From Coxiellaceae bacterium (lineage in GTDB: Bacteria; Pseudomonadota; Gammaproteobacteria; Coxiellales; Coxiellaceae), in the NCBI GenBank assembly GCA_029212925.1, contig JARGOB010000006.1:62001-126000 (forward strand): a stretch of 64,000 nt of DNA, in the 5' to 3' direction. Positions 16,276 through 25,815 of the stretch are shown in pieces (position 1 is the stretch's first letter; each line of letters begins with the position of its first letter). Made by a program: the position numbers and the translations under genes. The notes beneath the pieces were generated by a model. That model saw nothing but the letters and a program-made list of their open reading frames with translations, did no database searches and was not told where the DNA came from.

Positions 16276-16295
16276 GGTTGTGATTCTCGACTTAG

Positions 16296-16322
16296 ATTGC
16301 TTTGTCGCTAGCTCCTCGCAAT
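16296..16322. repeat. Short REP-like inverted repeat
   Basis: ATTGC (16296-16300) and GCAAT (16318-16322) bracket TTTGTCGCTAGCTCCTC. The form resembles common dispersed REP elements and lies between the convergent higA and M81 genes. Confidence 0.4.
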
Positions 16323-16329
16323 GACAGCA

Positions 16330-17805
16330 TTACAAAATCTGCAAATCACTGCGCAAGTATTCATACGGCAACTCGCGTAGATTCGCAACACAAGCGCCGG
16401 GCGCAATAGCAGTAATAATGTCACTGGCGATATCGGTAAAGTCTGCACGAAAATGAACGGAACTTTTTAACGCTAAAATATTGCGATCACTGGGTTCAAT
16501 GCCAACATGCCGAAAAATCGCTTGGTCCGCGGCTTGAATTTTTTTTGCTGATACGATCACTTTAACGCCTTCCACTTCTAATACCGCCATAGGACCTAAA
16601 TCAAATGGTACATTGTGATAATAAGCACCGGTGCCGGTAAATTTACCGTCTGCTAACGCTTTAACAATAAACTTGCCGTGATAGGGAACATCACCGACGA
16701 TACCTGATCGGCCACCAAGATCAATCACCATTTCATTGTTTAAACCAATGGCGTGTGCATGTTCGGCGACTTCGGCATCGTGCACTAACGCTAGTACGGC
16801 ATCTTCGGCGTGGGCTTTTACTAATGCCGCTAATAAACCCATGGTGTCACTGCTGCCGCCACCGCCGGGGTTGTCTTGCGTGTCATTTACAATGACAGGT
16901 AGTTCGCTGACTTTGGCTTTTTCTATCGCCTTAGCCACGGCTTCATCAGCAGGATAAACATCCAATTTAAATTCATGTTTATGTGAGTTAATAAAACTCA
17001 ATAAAGTCTTGCATGCTTTATCAACTTGCTTTTTGTTTTCACCATATGCAACGATCGCAGGGCCGCAGTCAAAGATATCGGCTAAAGGGAAGCCCATCGC
17101 ATATGATAAATAACAATCGTGCTTCTTAGCTAATTCGCCTAGATAATTGTATATGCCCTTGCCAGGCTCAATCAGCGAGCATTGTGATGTCAACGGAATT
17201 AAAAATGGTAATTTATAAAAGTTTTTGTAAAATGGTTTGCCGAGTTCTAAACGATCATCTAATACGGTGGCAGCGCGTACGCCAGTATCAAAAATGTCGA
17301 TATGTGGATACGTGCGATAAATTTCCATGACATCAAATAATTCATACATTTCTTGGGTAACGTTAGCATGTAAATCCAATGCGCAGGCAATGGGTATATC
17401 ATCACCGCATACTGCACGAATGCGTTTCGCTAATTCACCTTCGCCATCTTGTGTGACTTCACTGACCATGGCACCGTGTAAATCTAAAAAGATGGCATCG
17501 TAATCTTGGTGTTTGGCAACACCTTCGCAAATTAAATTACAGATATACTCATAAGCTTCTTCGGTGACTATGCCAAATGGCGGTGCCTGGCACCATAATA
17601 ATGGTGTGACAGTATGCCCTAAGCGTTGTGCTTGCTCGATAAAGCCGGACAGGCCGATATTATTGTCGCGAAATACTTCTAAGCATGCTTTATCAAATGT
17701 TAAACCGGGATAAGCATCAGCTTGTTCGAAATCATTTAGTGTGGTGGCTTGTGTGCAAAACGTATTGGTTTCATGCATAAAACCGGCAACCAAAATATTG
17801 GCCAT
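16330..17805 (-). CDS. M81-family metallopeptidase (microcystinase C-like)
   Basis: A 491-residue MlrC/M81-type enzyme. Landmarks are GFMHETNTFC at the N-terminus, DAIFLDLHGAMVSE, ACALDLHANVT, RTYPHIDIFDTG and DTQDNPGGGGSSDT. Metal ligands are expected among the DLHG/DLHAN Asp and His residues. The family splits unusual amide bonds, as MlrC does on linearised microcystin. Here it is the last gene of an ALDH/ADH operon, so the true substrate may be a gamma-glutamyl or amino-acid amide. ATG 17805 follows AGGAGA; TTG 17808 is one codon earlier. Confidence 0.85.
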   Translation of the reverse strand: MANILVAGFMHETNTFCTQATTLNDFEQADAYPGLTFDKACLEVFRDNNIGLSGFIEQAQRLGHTVTPLLWCQAPPFGIVTEEAYEYICNLICEGVAKHQDYDAIFLDLHGAMVSEVTQDGEGELAKRIRAVCGDDIPIACALDLHANVTQEMYELFDVMEIYRTYPHIDIFDTGVRAATVLDDRLELGKPFYKNFYKLPFLIPLTSQCSLIEPGKGIYNYLGELAKKHDCYLSYAMGFPLADIFDCGPAIVAYGENKKQVDKACKTLLSFINSHKHEFKLDVYPADEAVAKAIEKAKVSELPVIVNDTQDNPGGGGSSDTMGLLAALVKAHAEDAVLALVHDAEVAEHAHAIGLNNEMVIDLGGRSGIVGDVPYHGKFIVKALADGKFTGTGAYYHNVPFDLGPMAVLEVEGVKVIVSAKKIQAADQAIFRHVGIEPSDRNILALKSSVHFRADFTDIASDIITAIAPGACVANLRELPYEYLRSDLQIL

Positions 17806-17814
17806 CAATGTCTC

Positions 17815-18984
17815 CTATATCTTACCTTTAACGGCTTCTTCAAATAATTGTTTTAATGCGGACTCTGTGAGTGCAACCGGGTTGGTGGCGGTTGAGCCAT
17901 CAGCTAAGGCTTGCTTAGCAATTTCATCGGCTTGTTGTAAGTCGATACCAATGTCAGACAGTTTAATTGGCAAGTCGAGCTGATGTAAAAATTCAATAAG
18001 CCATTGGTATACACCATCAAATGTTTTATCTTTAAGGTCCAAGTATTCAGCTAAGCGTACCATCTTATCTTCAATTGCTGGGCGGTTAAAGCGCAAAACA
18101 TAGGGCATGAAAATCGCATTTAATAACCCATGGTGTGCGCCATAAATAGCACCAACTGGATGAGACAATGAATGCACGGCTCCTAAACCTTTTTGAAAGG
18201 CGGTTGAGCCCATAGTGGCGGCAGCCAGCATATAACTGCGTGCTTCCAAGTTGTTGCCATCTTTATAAGCGACAGGTAACCATTGTTTTATTAAGCGTAA
18301 CCCTTCCATAGCAATACCATCCGCCATTGGGTGAAAGCCGGGTGCGCACAGTGCTTCTAGGTTATGCGCAAACGCATCCATACCGGTAGCGGCGGTGAGT
18401 TTGACAGGCAGGCTCACTGTTAGTTCAGGGTCGGAGATAACAATCGACGGTAACATCTTGGGATGAAAAATAATGCGTTTGCTGTGGGTTTCTTCATCAA
18501 CGATCAAGCTAGCTCGTCCGACTTCAGAGCCTGTGCCCGCAGTAGTGGGTATTGCAATAATAGGTAAGACAGCATCGGCATTGGCTTTTTTATAGTTGTC
18601 GCCTTTGTCTTCGTATTGCCATAAGGCTTGATCTTGATTGGCTAAAAACGCAATGCATTTCGCGGTATCTAATGCACTGCCACCACCAATCGCGATGACG
18701 CTATCGTGCTGGTTGTCGTGAAGCTCTTGGCAGCCCTCAATGACATTGGTGCCAGTAGGGTTGGCATTGATATCGCTGTACACGGTGTTGTGTAATCCGG
18801 CTTCATTTAACAGTTCTTGTAAATGGCTGATCATCGGTAATGCACTTAAACCAGGGTCGGTGACGATCATCGGTGCTTTTATATTGAGTTGGGCGCAAGC
18901 ATCGGCGATATCGCGAATGCGACCGAGGCCAAACCAAATTGTTGTAGGGTAGTTCCATTGCGTGGTAAAAGCAGCATTATCCAT
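17815..18984 (-). CDS. Iron-containing alcohol dehydrogenase
   Basis: A 389-residue group III (Fe) alcohol dehydrogenase. It shows the NAD-binding AIGGGSALDTAKCIAF, PTTAGTGSEVGR, and the metal-ligand region TGMDAFAHNLEAL (Asp, His) with HSLSHPVGA and GAHHG (two further His). It would oxidise an alcohol to the aldehyde taken by the ALDH whose gene overlaps it by 8 bp upstream. The downstream M81 gene follows after 9 bp, so the three are one operon. The specific alcohol is unknown. Confidence 0.9.
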   Translation of the reverse strand: MDNAAFTTQWNYPTTIWFGLGRIRDIADACAQLNIKAPMIVTDPGLSALPMISHLQELLNEAGLHNTVYSDINANPTGTNVIEGCQELHDNQHDSVIAIGGGSALDTAKCIAFLANQDQALWQYEDKGDNYKKANADAVLPIIAIPTTAGTGSEVGRASLIVDEETHSKRIIFHPKMLPSIVISDPELTVSLPVKLTAATGMDAFAHNLEALCAPGFHPMADGIAMEGLRLIKQWLPVAYKDGNNLEARSYMLAAATMGSTAFQKGLGAVHSLSHPVGAIYGAHHGLLNAIFMPYVLRFNRPAIEDKMVRLAEYLDLKDKTFDGVYQWLIEFLHQLDLPIKLSDIGIDLQQADEIAKQALADGSTATNPVALTESALKQLFEEAVKGKI

Positions 18985-20365
18985 TGGTTGTCCTTAAATA
19001 AAACGATTTTGCGTGAGTCAGCTGATTATAACCTAACTCGGATAAGCTCACACCCATACCGGTGTCTTTAACGCCAGTCCAAGCGAGAGCCGGGTCTAAA
19101 TAATCGCATCGATTCATAAACCAGGTGCCGGTCTGAACTTGGTCACCAATCATTTCGGCGTGTTCAAAGTCATTGCTCCAAATGCTGGCAGTTAAGCCGT
19201 AGGCGCTGTCATTCATCAGGTCGATGGCTTGCTGTTCGCTATTGACAGGCATAATGCCAACCACCGGTCCAAAGTTTTCTTCGCGCATTAACGCCATAGT
19301 GTGATCAACGTTAATCAGTGCTTGCGGAGCCAAATAGGCTGAGGTTTCGCTATGGGCTTCGAAGCGGTTGCTATCGATTAATGCGGTGGCGCCTTGTTGC
19401 ACAGCGTCGGCAATGTATTGCCGTACTTCGTTAGCACTGCTGTCACGTACCATCGGGCCTAGATTGGTGCCAGCTTCTAAGGGGTTGCCTAAGCGATATT
19501 GATAAACGCGTTCGACGAATCCCTCAATAAAGTCATTAAATATTTTATGGCTCACATAAATGCGTTCGATGCCGCAGCACGATTGACCTGAGTTAAAATA
19601 GCTGCCATCGACTAGGCTATCGAGTGTGAAGTCTATATCTGCATTGGCAGTGACAAAGGCGCAGTCTTTGCCGCCAAGCTCTAAGCCACAGCCGATAAAG
19701 CGTTGGCTGACTTGTTGATACACAGTGCGACCGCCGGCAACTGATCCGGTAAAGGCAACGAAATCAATGCGAGGGTCGGTAATCACTTGTTCTGATTGTT
19801 TGCGGTCAAGGTGTAGATATTGAAATACGCCTTGCGGTAAACCGGCCAGTTGAAAAGCGTCGAATAAACGTTCGGCGACTAACGGTGTTTGCGATGCGTG
19901 TTTTAATACAACGCAATTGCCTGCCATGATAGCCGGGATAATGCTATTAATCGCGGTTAAGTAGGGGTAATTCCATGGCGCGATCACCATCACGGTGCCC
20001 AGTGGGTCACGTCGAATAAAGCGCTTTCGTTCGGCGCTGTCTTCAATCATGATATCGCTTAGGCAGCGCTCGGCGATCTCTATCATATAGAGTGCACGCT
20101 CTTTAACGCCATTAAGCTCACCGGGACATTGGCTGATGGGTCTTCCCATTTGCCAGCTGAGCTCTTCACAGATTTGGTTTTCAGCGGTGAATAAATTATC
20201 GACAAACTGTCGACATAGGCGTGCGCGTTCAGCGATAGCCACTTTTTTCCAATGGTGATGCACTTGTTTGGCATCCGCTAGGGTGCTGTCGATTTGTTGC
20301 GGTGTGGCGTAGTCGCCGTTGGCGTAGACGCTATTATCTACGGGAGAAATCACTTTCCATTGCAT
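18977..20365 (-). CDS. NAD(P)-dependent aldehyde dehydrogenase
   Basis: A 462-residue ALDH-superfamily enzyme. It shows the cofactor strand IAPWNYPYL, VLKHASQTPL, FTGSVAGGR, the general base Glu in LELGGKDC, and the nucleophile in NSGQSCCGIER. It is first in the ALDH-ADH-M81 operon. The likely ancestral upstream neighbour is the glutamine synthetase-like gene 5.6 kb away, now separated by inserted cassettes. A gamma-glutamyl-aldehyde substrate would fit that context. This is inference. Confidence 0.9.
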   Translation of the reverse strand: MQWKVISPVDNSVYANGDYATPQQIDSTLADAKQVHHHWKKVAIAERARLCRQFVDNLFTAENQICEELSWQMGRPISQCPGELNGVKERALYMIEIAERCLSDIMIEDSAERKRFIRRDPLGTVMVIAPWNYPYLTAINSIIPAIMAGNCVVLKHASQTPLVAERLFDAFQLAGLPQGVFQYLHLDRKQSEQVITDPRIDFVAFTGSVAGGRTVYQQVSQRFIGCGLELGGKDCAFVTANADIDFTLDSLVDGSYFNSGQSCCGIERIYVSHKIFNDFIEGFVERVYQYRLGNPLEAGTNLGPMVRDSSANEVRQYIADAVQQGATALIDSNRFEAHSETSAYLAPQALINVDHTMALMREENFGPVVGIMPVNSEQQAIDLMNDSAYGLTASIWSNDFEHAEMIGDQVQTGTWFMNRCDYLDPALAWTGVKDTGMGVSLSELGYNQLTHAKSFYLRTTNG

Positions 20366-20720
20366 GTGGTGTTAGCCTTTGTGTGTTACTGAAATCTGTG
20401 CTAAGCATAGCGAAAGTTGTTGATGATGAACAGGTTTTAAGAAGGCGGCATGGGTTCCTGGTAAAAAGCAGTCATAAATATAGCCTTAAGAGAATATTAT
20501 ATTGCCTACAGATATTGAGTGACCTCGAATGCTATGGGTAATATGTGCACAAACGATGCCCGCCAGTGTGGCCTCATCCGTTACAAATTTGTAACATATC
20601 TTTAGATATTGCGAATTATATGTATTGTTGCAATAATGCGGGATTATAAAGTGCTATTACTGATAACAATTATTTAATAAGACAAATGTATTCAAGAGCT
20701 TAGTTGTGGGGGGCTCATTT
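20366..20720. other. 355-bp intergenic region
   Basis: No credible gene is seen. The region serves as upstream DNA for both the ALDH operon (minus) and the permuted-papain-like gene (plus). It holds a 16-bp perfect palindrome at 20580-20595 and an imperfect TTAA-N7-TTAT repeat at 20486-20500. Confidence 0.6.
20580..20595. promoter_or_regulatory. 16-bp perfect palindrome, possible operator
   Basis: GTTACAAATTTGTAAC is fully self-complementary with no spacer. It lies 125 bp before the plus-strand gene and 215 bp before the ALDH operon. The bound protein is unknown. Confidence 0.4.
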
Positions 20721-21338
20721 ATGAGTAGAAAACTGAGGCCTACTAAAAGCCTCTACTATTTTAGTTCAAGCGCAAGTCGTCCAGCGATCGCTATTTTTTA
20801 TAATCGGCTTGCCGATGATGGTGTTATACCTAAAGACTTTCCGCACCATCAGCCAGTACACTCGGGTGTGTTTATTTATAATCATCGTACTGAGCGCGTT
20901 GAAGATGTAATAGAAGGCTCAGGTGACAGGCATGGGCATTTAATATTATACAGAAACAGAGCTTCCGCAATCAGTAAGCTGGAAAATTGCGGAACACTGC
21001 CCGGAAAAGATAAAGATGTGGCCGTGTATGGGTGCTGGCGCAAAGCCTATAAAATCAAGTGTCACCTTGCCTCTAATGAAACTGATGGAGTCGCTGATAT
21101 TTTCTCTGATTTCGTTAGCCGCTTTGAAGCGAGATCAGCAGTACGGCCAATCTCATATATGCCTGGAAAAGTCGACTGCCAAACCTGTACGCATTATTTA
21201 TTACGTTTAATTACCGGTAAAGCGTTTGACTCGCCGCATGGCGAGTACACACTGGGTTGGGGTGATGGTTCCACTAATCCTCATGATTTGTTTGATGAGA
21301 TGGTACGAGATAGACTTCCTCAAGTAAGTCCTAAGTAA
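20721..21338 (+). CDS. Unknown protein, possible permuted NlpC/P60 (LRAT-like) fold
   Basis: A 205-residue protein without a recognised family name. VHSGVFIYNHRTERVEDVIEG resembles the His-bearing start of circularly permuted papain-like (NlpC/P60, LRAT) domains. KVDCQTCTHYLLRLITG resembles their later Cys helix, with the order His then Cys. If right, it would be a cysteine hydrolase or acyltransferase. The last codons (QVSPK) are made by DNA homologous to the 3' end of the glutamine synthetase gene read backwards, so the gene end was created by insertion or recombination. ATG 20721 follows a G-rich ribosome-binding site. Candidate effector. Confidence 0.45.
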   Translation: MSRKLRPTKSLYYFSSSASRPAIAIFYNRLADDGVIPKDFPHHQPVHSGVFIYNHRTERVEDVIEGSGDRHGHLILYRNRASAISKLENCGTLPGKDKDVAVYGCWRKAYKIKCHLASNETDGVADIFSDFVSRFEARSAVRPISYMPGKVDCQTCTHYLLRLITGKAFDSPHGEYTLGWGDGSTNPHDLFDEMVRDRLPQVSPK

Positions 21339-21350
21339 CGCTGCAGTTGC
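21321..21350 (-). repeat. Glutamine synthetase 3'-tail repeat, copy A
   Basis: About 25 of 30 bases match the 3' end of the glutamine synthetase-like gene at 25999. Read on the minus strand together with the bases just upstream, it encodes TNEQLQRYLGLT and a stop, compared with TDWQLRRYLELT in the intact gene. It overlaps the end of the plus-strand gene at 20721-21338. Confidence 0.7.
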
Positions 21351-21370
21351 TCGTTTGTGACTATGCCTTT

Positions 21371-22606
21371 TTAGTAAACAAATCCAAAAAGCCATAGTGG
21401 AATCCTATTCCCAACTCCAGCGTCAAGGTCGTCGCAAGCTAGGTAGGCATTTTCTTCTTCTAGGATTTGTTTGACATTTTTTTTCTTACCGCCAATTTCA
21501 AACAGCCATGTATTGTCTATTAGGAAGTCGCCATTTTTTGGAATACTAACGTTATATAGATGCGATAACATGCTTAAAAAAAAGAGTTCACGTATAGTGC
21601 CGACATTCTGTGAATTTGGGGAAATAGCGTAGAGCTGATTGGTGTTATTTAGGTAAATTTTCTCTGGAGTTTCTAGTTTACTTATTTTTTTTGAAGATTT
21701 CATGACGAGACTAATTAAACCCGCATCTTCAAGATACTTAAAGTATGACTTGAGGGTTCGTTCATCACCAATATCTAATAGTGATTTTAGTTTTCTTAGA
21801 TTTGGGGTAAAGGGTACTGCTGAAGCAATAAAAATGAGGAGTTGTTTTAATTTTCGGATACTATTACCAGTTAATAACGGATAGATAGCAGCTAGGTCAA
21901 TTTCAATAGCGGCATGGAAATTTTGCTCTAGGGTCATAAAATAAATATTGTGATCATTGATGTCAATTGAATAAGGATAGTAACCATACTTTAAATACTC
22001 TTTAAATAAAGAAAGTACCTTTTTACCTTTAGAGTCAATAGTTGAAACGATGTCCTGGCAGATAGCTTCATGAGAAGCAGTAATTGTTGCTATATCGTAA
22101 CGAGGGAAGTGGGTACATAAATGAAGTTCTAGGTATTCTCTAAAAGATAAACCTTGGATATTATAAATTGCAGCTCTGCGTGTGAGGTCGTGGCTGCCTT
22201 TATGTATTTCAAGTGCTGAGCTGCCGGAAGCGATAACCGTTAATTCGGGATAGGTGTCATAAATACTTTTTAACTCGACCGACCATCCTTTATATTTGTG
22301 TATTTCATCGAAAGCAATGAATTTACCGCCTTGCTGGCAAAATTGTTCTGCGGTTTCATAGAGTGAGGCGTTACCAATGAGGAAGTGATCAGTTGGGATG
22401 TAGAGAATATCTTTGCTCATCAAATCATTGTTCGCTTTGTTTAATAGATATTGAGCGATAATGGTGGTTTTACCAACGCCTCGTTGGCCGATAATAATTG
22501 AAAGGCGATGTTTGAGGTGCCCCTCCTGGAGGAAGGAGCGTTGGTATTCTCGGTTATTTGCCTTAAGATGGCGCCGACTCAGATTAAAAAAATCATCTAT
22601 ATTCAT
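21371..22606 (-). CDS. AAA-family ATPase with DUF4143-like C-terminus
   Basis: A 411-residue AAA_14/DUF4143-type protein. It shows Walker A in IIGQRGVGKTT, Walker B in FIAFDEIHKYKGW, a sensor in VIASGSSALE, then LTRRAAIYNIQGLSFREYLEL, the hallmark of this family. The C-terminal half ends with a PD-(D/E)xK-like segment (FLIDNTWLFEIGGKKK), as in DUF4143. The cellular role of the family is unclear; members are spread by horizontal transfer. The gene lies alone between two copies of the glutamine synthetase tail repeat, consistent with an inserted cassette. Confidence 0.85.
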   Translation of the reverse strand: MNIDDFFNLSRRHLKANNREYQRSFLQEGHLKHRLSIIIGQRGVGKTTIIAQYLLNKANNDLMSKDILYIPTDHFLIGNASLYETAEQFCQQGGKFIAFDEIHKYKGWSVELKSIYDTYPELTVIASGSSALEIHKGSHDLTRRAAIYNIQGLSFREYLELHLCTHFPRYDIATITASHEAICQDIVSTIDSKGKKVLSLFKEYLKYGYYPYSIDINDHNIYFMTLEQNFHAAIEIDLAAIYPLLTGNSIRKLKQLLIFIASAVPFTPNLRKLKSLLDIGDERTLKSYFKYLEDAGLISLVMKSSKKISKLETPEKIYLNNTNQLYAISPNSQNVGTIRELFFLSMLSHLYNVSIPKNGDFLIDNTWLFEIGGKKKNVKQILEEENAYLACDDLDAGVGNRIPLWLFGFVY

Positions 22607-22929
22607 GATATTATCTCAATGTAGGATTGCAATCCGATTATTTTGTATATTTTATAGTAATGCGATCCGATCTTTGTGTCAAGTAAGCCCTAAGTAACGC
22701 CACAGTTGCCAGTCAGTGACGCACAATCACTTGTTTTTGTGCACGTATCTTACGAGAAGGCTACTCTCGCTTGGTTAAGCGGGAATAGCTGTTTGCTGGC
22801 TTCAAACGTGAATTATCTAAAAAATTTCTAACTTAAATAACGTCTAGTCACGGTTTTGTATGATAGTTGTACTTTATCAACCAACCGGTAATATATTGCA
22901 CAATAGTGATGTGTTGTAGGAGAGGCTCA
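22607..22929. other. 323-bp intergenic region between cassettes
   Basis: No credible gene is seen. Upstream of the ATPase lie a 12-bp palindrome (GGATTGCAATCC, 22624-22635) and two GCRATCCGAT direct repeats (22629 and 22662), a possible operator. Next comes glutamine synthetase tail copy B, then AT-rich DNA leading to the ankyrin gene. Confidence 0.55.
22680..22803 (-). repeat. Glutamine synthetase 3'-tail repeat, copy B (interrupted)
   Basis: Bases 22680-22720 match 25999-26039 at about 36 of 41 positions and encode TDWQLWRYLGLT and a stop on the minus strand. Matching resumes at 22791-22803 (GTTTGCTGGCTTC) after about 70 unrelated bases. This is a decayed fragment of a glutamine synthetase 3' end. 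Confidence 0.75.
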
Positions 22930-25815
22930 GTGTATTCAGCTTTAGAAACGGCTGTGTATAAGATAGGTGATGTAGATGTTGTTGATGCAATATTGGCTAA
23001 CTCGCCAAAAGAAGATGTTAGCGCGTTAATCAGTTATGCGTTAAAGGCAGAGCAATATGATGTGGCCACCAGTTTATATAATTTTCACCAGCATCGTTTA
23101 GTTGGGTCTGAAGTAGAGTCATTGTTGCAAGGGCCCAGTCAAAAAAATCGGGCGCATCGTGATATTGAGTACATATTGCATTGTGTATTAGGTCTAGCAT
23201 TTACTGCTGTGCCATCAGATCATGGTCGTTATGATGCTGTAGGCGAAGGTGATAATAATGCTACTTTGGCAATCGGCAAAACCAATCATTTGATGGCTAC
23301 TTGCAGTAATGGAGTAACTTATAGTGTCTCGTTGGCGCTTAAATATGCCAACTTATATCATTTTATACTAGACCCACTTAAGTATCGTGACGTGTTGCTG
23401 GCTTTACAAGCAAACGTGTGTGAGCGTTTGGAAGAGGCTGGTGAGGCTAAAACAGACGAGCTATTGATGTCTGATATGGGCAGCATGATAGGCAATAGCG
23501 ATGATCCACTTCTTGTAACGCAAATTGAAATAGATGCCATCAACAAATATACCTCGGAATATTTTGCTCTAATGAACAACCTATTAAGAGGTCATCCATT
23601 AGGGGAATCGAATATTACAGGGCTTGAAGTGATACTGTGCCAAGCCTTATTGGTTGTTAGTGCTGCTAATAAATTAGTTGATCCATCGCAACGCGACAGT
23701 AGCGTGGTGAGGTATGAAGGCGCCGTGCCGCTTTCTATTGAATTAGCCATGGCTAAAGGTGTGCCGGTGAGGCGCGGTGGTATGAATAGTTATTCAGCAA
23801 ATGTGAAAGGCGCAGAAGCATTTCGACACCACCAATCAAAAATTGTTTTGCATGGCACTTTATTTGCTTCAATAAGTCAGCATTCAGCCGTGCCAACTGA
23901 AGTAGAGCATTTATTGCCACCTTTGCATTTACAGGTTGATGAAAGTCAAGAAGTGGATGGCCAAATGATTTACACGGCGCATGCAGTTCACGGTGTTTTA
24001 GTTGATAACGCCGATGAATATACAGTTGATATGGCTTTATACCAAGTGGCTACGATTGTGAAAAATGCTTACGAAGATAAACCAGATCCCTTATTTGGCG
24101 TGAACCGTCATAATCATGCGTTAGCTCATCATATTCGCGTGGTGTCATATGTTGATGCGGTGATGCTGTATTTTTCTCATCATGCTGTTGATCCGAAATT
24201 TAAGCAATATTGCAATACGCGGGTGCCCGCTGAAATTAATATAATTAAAGTGTTATTGGCTGTTTCCAAAGTAGGCCGAGAATCAGAAATTGGATTTTTT
24301 GATAACCCTGAGTTATATCAAGATTATCAAGAAGTTTCCGTTGCGTATCTGATGGTTTTTTTAAGCGAAATCTATAATTTTGATGATGATCAATGTGATT
24401 TTTACGCGCAAATTTTGTGTTATATGGGGGATCCGCATTTTGCTGATAAAGCCACGGGCACGGGGCAGCAACAGCAAGAAAAAATCTGGATAAATCATAT
24501 TATCACCTTTGCGCATAAGCTTGATCTTGCTAGATGTTACGACAGTCACAGTTATCAGCGTAGTTTACATCTCTATGGTGATGTGTGTGACAGCCTTGAT
24601 GATCTACCGGTGGTTGAGTTAAGTGATGCTCAATCCCAGGATTTACGGCGAATAAAAAAACAAGCCAGGCTTGCGCTACAGTTCACCGGTGATCGTGTGA
24701 TGTTTGCTGATTTAGGTATGCCGAAGTTAGATTACGAAGAGCATGAATTCCGGCTGTGTAATGAAGAGGTGGCACATTGTAAAGAAAAGTGTAAACAAGC
24801 TGAACTGATGGTGAGAGAGTGTGAAGTTGAGATATCGAAAAATGATGCGATATGTGCACTGATGATGACACTGCGAGACAGTGATGCATTGCACCAGTTA
24901 GTGTTGCTACCGAAAGAGCAGCTTATGCAGCTGCTTGCGCAACAAACATTTTGGGATGCACTGTATCAAATGGGTGAACCTGCGGCTTTTTTTAAAGCAT
25001 TGAGCAATATTGTATGCAAACAACCTCACCCTGAAGAAGATGTAGAGCAGTTGTTTGTCTATAAAGCTATAGAACGCCAAGAGTGTAAATGTATTCTTTA
25101 TATTATTTCGCAAGTGGGCTTAGAGAATTTGTTGTTACAGCAGGTGTGGCCAATTGCGGTTTTTCAGGGGTTGTTATTTATAGCGGTACGTAATGGTTAC
25201 ATTGAAATGTATGATGATTTATTGGCGTATCCAATAGATATGCGTGGTGCCGATAGTGATGGTGATTCAGTTTTGCATATCGCTATAAAAAATTCACAAC
25301 ATGAAATGTTAGAGAGGTTGCTACAAAATGATTGGATTGATGTTAATCAAGCTGATGCGCTCTACCTGAGTCCACTCATGTTAGCTTTTTGTGTGGATCA
25401 ATGGGCGATGGCAGCTCAGCTACTAAGGCATCCTGCGATTAATGTTGACTATCAAGACAGTGATGGTAATACGGCATTAGCGCTTATTGTGGGAGAAGAG
25501 GCTTGTAGTGATTTTTCCGAAGATATAATAAAGCATCCGACATTTAAGCCCAATACGCAATCTTTTGAAGGATCGACTGTATTGCATGAAGCGATTGAAC
25601 TGAGAAATTTCAAGCTAGCCAATCAATTATTGGATCGGGATGATACCGATGTATCTTTGCTACAATACGATGGTACTTCTGTTTTAATGCTTGCGGTTAC
25701 TCGTGGTCAAACTGAAATGGTTAAACGAATTTTGGCTAAGAGTGATGAAAACATTAATGCCCAATCGCAGTGTGGCATGACAGCTTTGACGTATGCATTT
25801 TCTAAGTGCGGTTAG
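22930..25815 (+). CDS. Ankyrin-repeat protein, candidate effector (frame broken at 3' end)
   Basis: A 961-residue protein. The first ~700 residues are an unrecognised helical region. A short coiled coil (CKEKCKQAELMVRECEVEI) lies near residue 625. Ankyrin repeats follow from about residue 770, for example GDSVLHIAIKNSQHEMLERLL, LSPLMLAFCVDQWAMAAQLL and TSVLMLAVTRGQTEMVKRIL. The reading frame stops at TALTYAFSKCG, mid-repeat, and the repeat resumes in the +1 frame. GTG 22930 follows GTAGGAGAGG and is better than the TTG at 22867. Ankyrin proteins of Legionellales are frequent Dot/Icm effectors. It lies between glutamine synthetase tail copies B and C. Confidence 0.75.
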   Translation: MYSALETAVYKIGDVDVVDAILANSPKEDVSALISYALKAEQYDVATSLYNFHQHRLVGSEVESLLQGPSQKNRAHRDIEYILHCVLGLAFTAVPSDHGRYDAVGEGDNNATLAIGKTNHLMATCSNGVTYSVSLALKYANLYHFILDPLKYRDVLLALQANVCERLEEAGEAKTDELLMSDMGSMIGNSDDPLLVTQIEIDAINKYTSEYFALMNNLLRGHPLGESNITGLEVILCQALLVVSAANKLVDPSQRDSSVVRYEGAVPLSIELAMAKGVPVRRGGMNSYSANVKGAEAFRHHQSKIVLHGTLFASISQHSAVPTEVEHLLPPLHLQVDESQEVDGQMIYTAHAVHGVLVDNADEYTVDMALYQVATIVKNAYEDKPDPLFGVNRHNHALAHHIRVVSYVDAVMLYFSHHAVDPKFKQYCNTRVPAEINIIKVLLAVSKVGRESEIGFFDNPELYQDYQEVSVAYLMVFLSEIYNFDDDQCDFYAQILCYMGDPHFADKATGTGQQQQEKIWINHIITFAHKLDLARCYDSHSYQRSLHLYGDVCDSLDDLPVVELSDAQSQDLRRIKKQARLALQFTGDRVMFADLGMPKLDYEEHEFRLCNEEVAHCKEKCKQAELMVRECEVEISKNDAICALMMTLRDSDALHQLVLLPKEQLMQLLAQQTFWDALYQMGEPAAFFKALSNIVCKQPHPEEDVEQLFVYKAIERQECKCILYIISQVGLENLLLQQVWPIAVFQGLLFIAVRNGYIEMYDDLLAYPIDMRGADSDGDSVLHIAIKNSQHEMLERLLQNDWIDVNQADALYLSPLMLAFCVDQWAMAAQLLRHPAINVDYQDSDGNTALALIVGEEACSDFSEDIIKHPTFKPNTQSFEGSTVLHEAIELRNFKLANQLLDRDDTDVSLLQYDGTSVLMLAVTRGQTEMVKRILAKSDENINAQSQCGMTALTYAFSKCG

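Noticed and set aside
22461..22697. 78-residue plus-strand frame ending in the glutamine synthetase tail repeat
   Set aside because: It lies antisense within the start of the ATPase gene and its composition matches a shadow frame.
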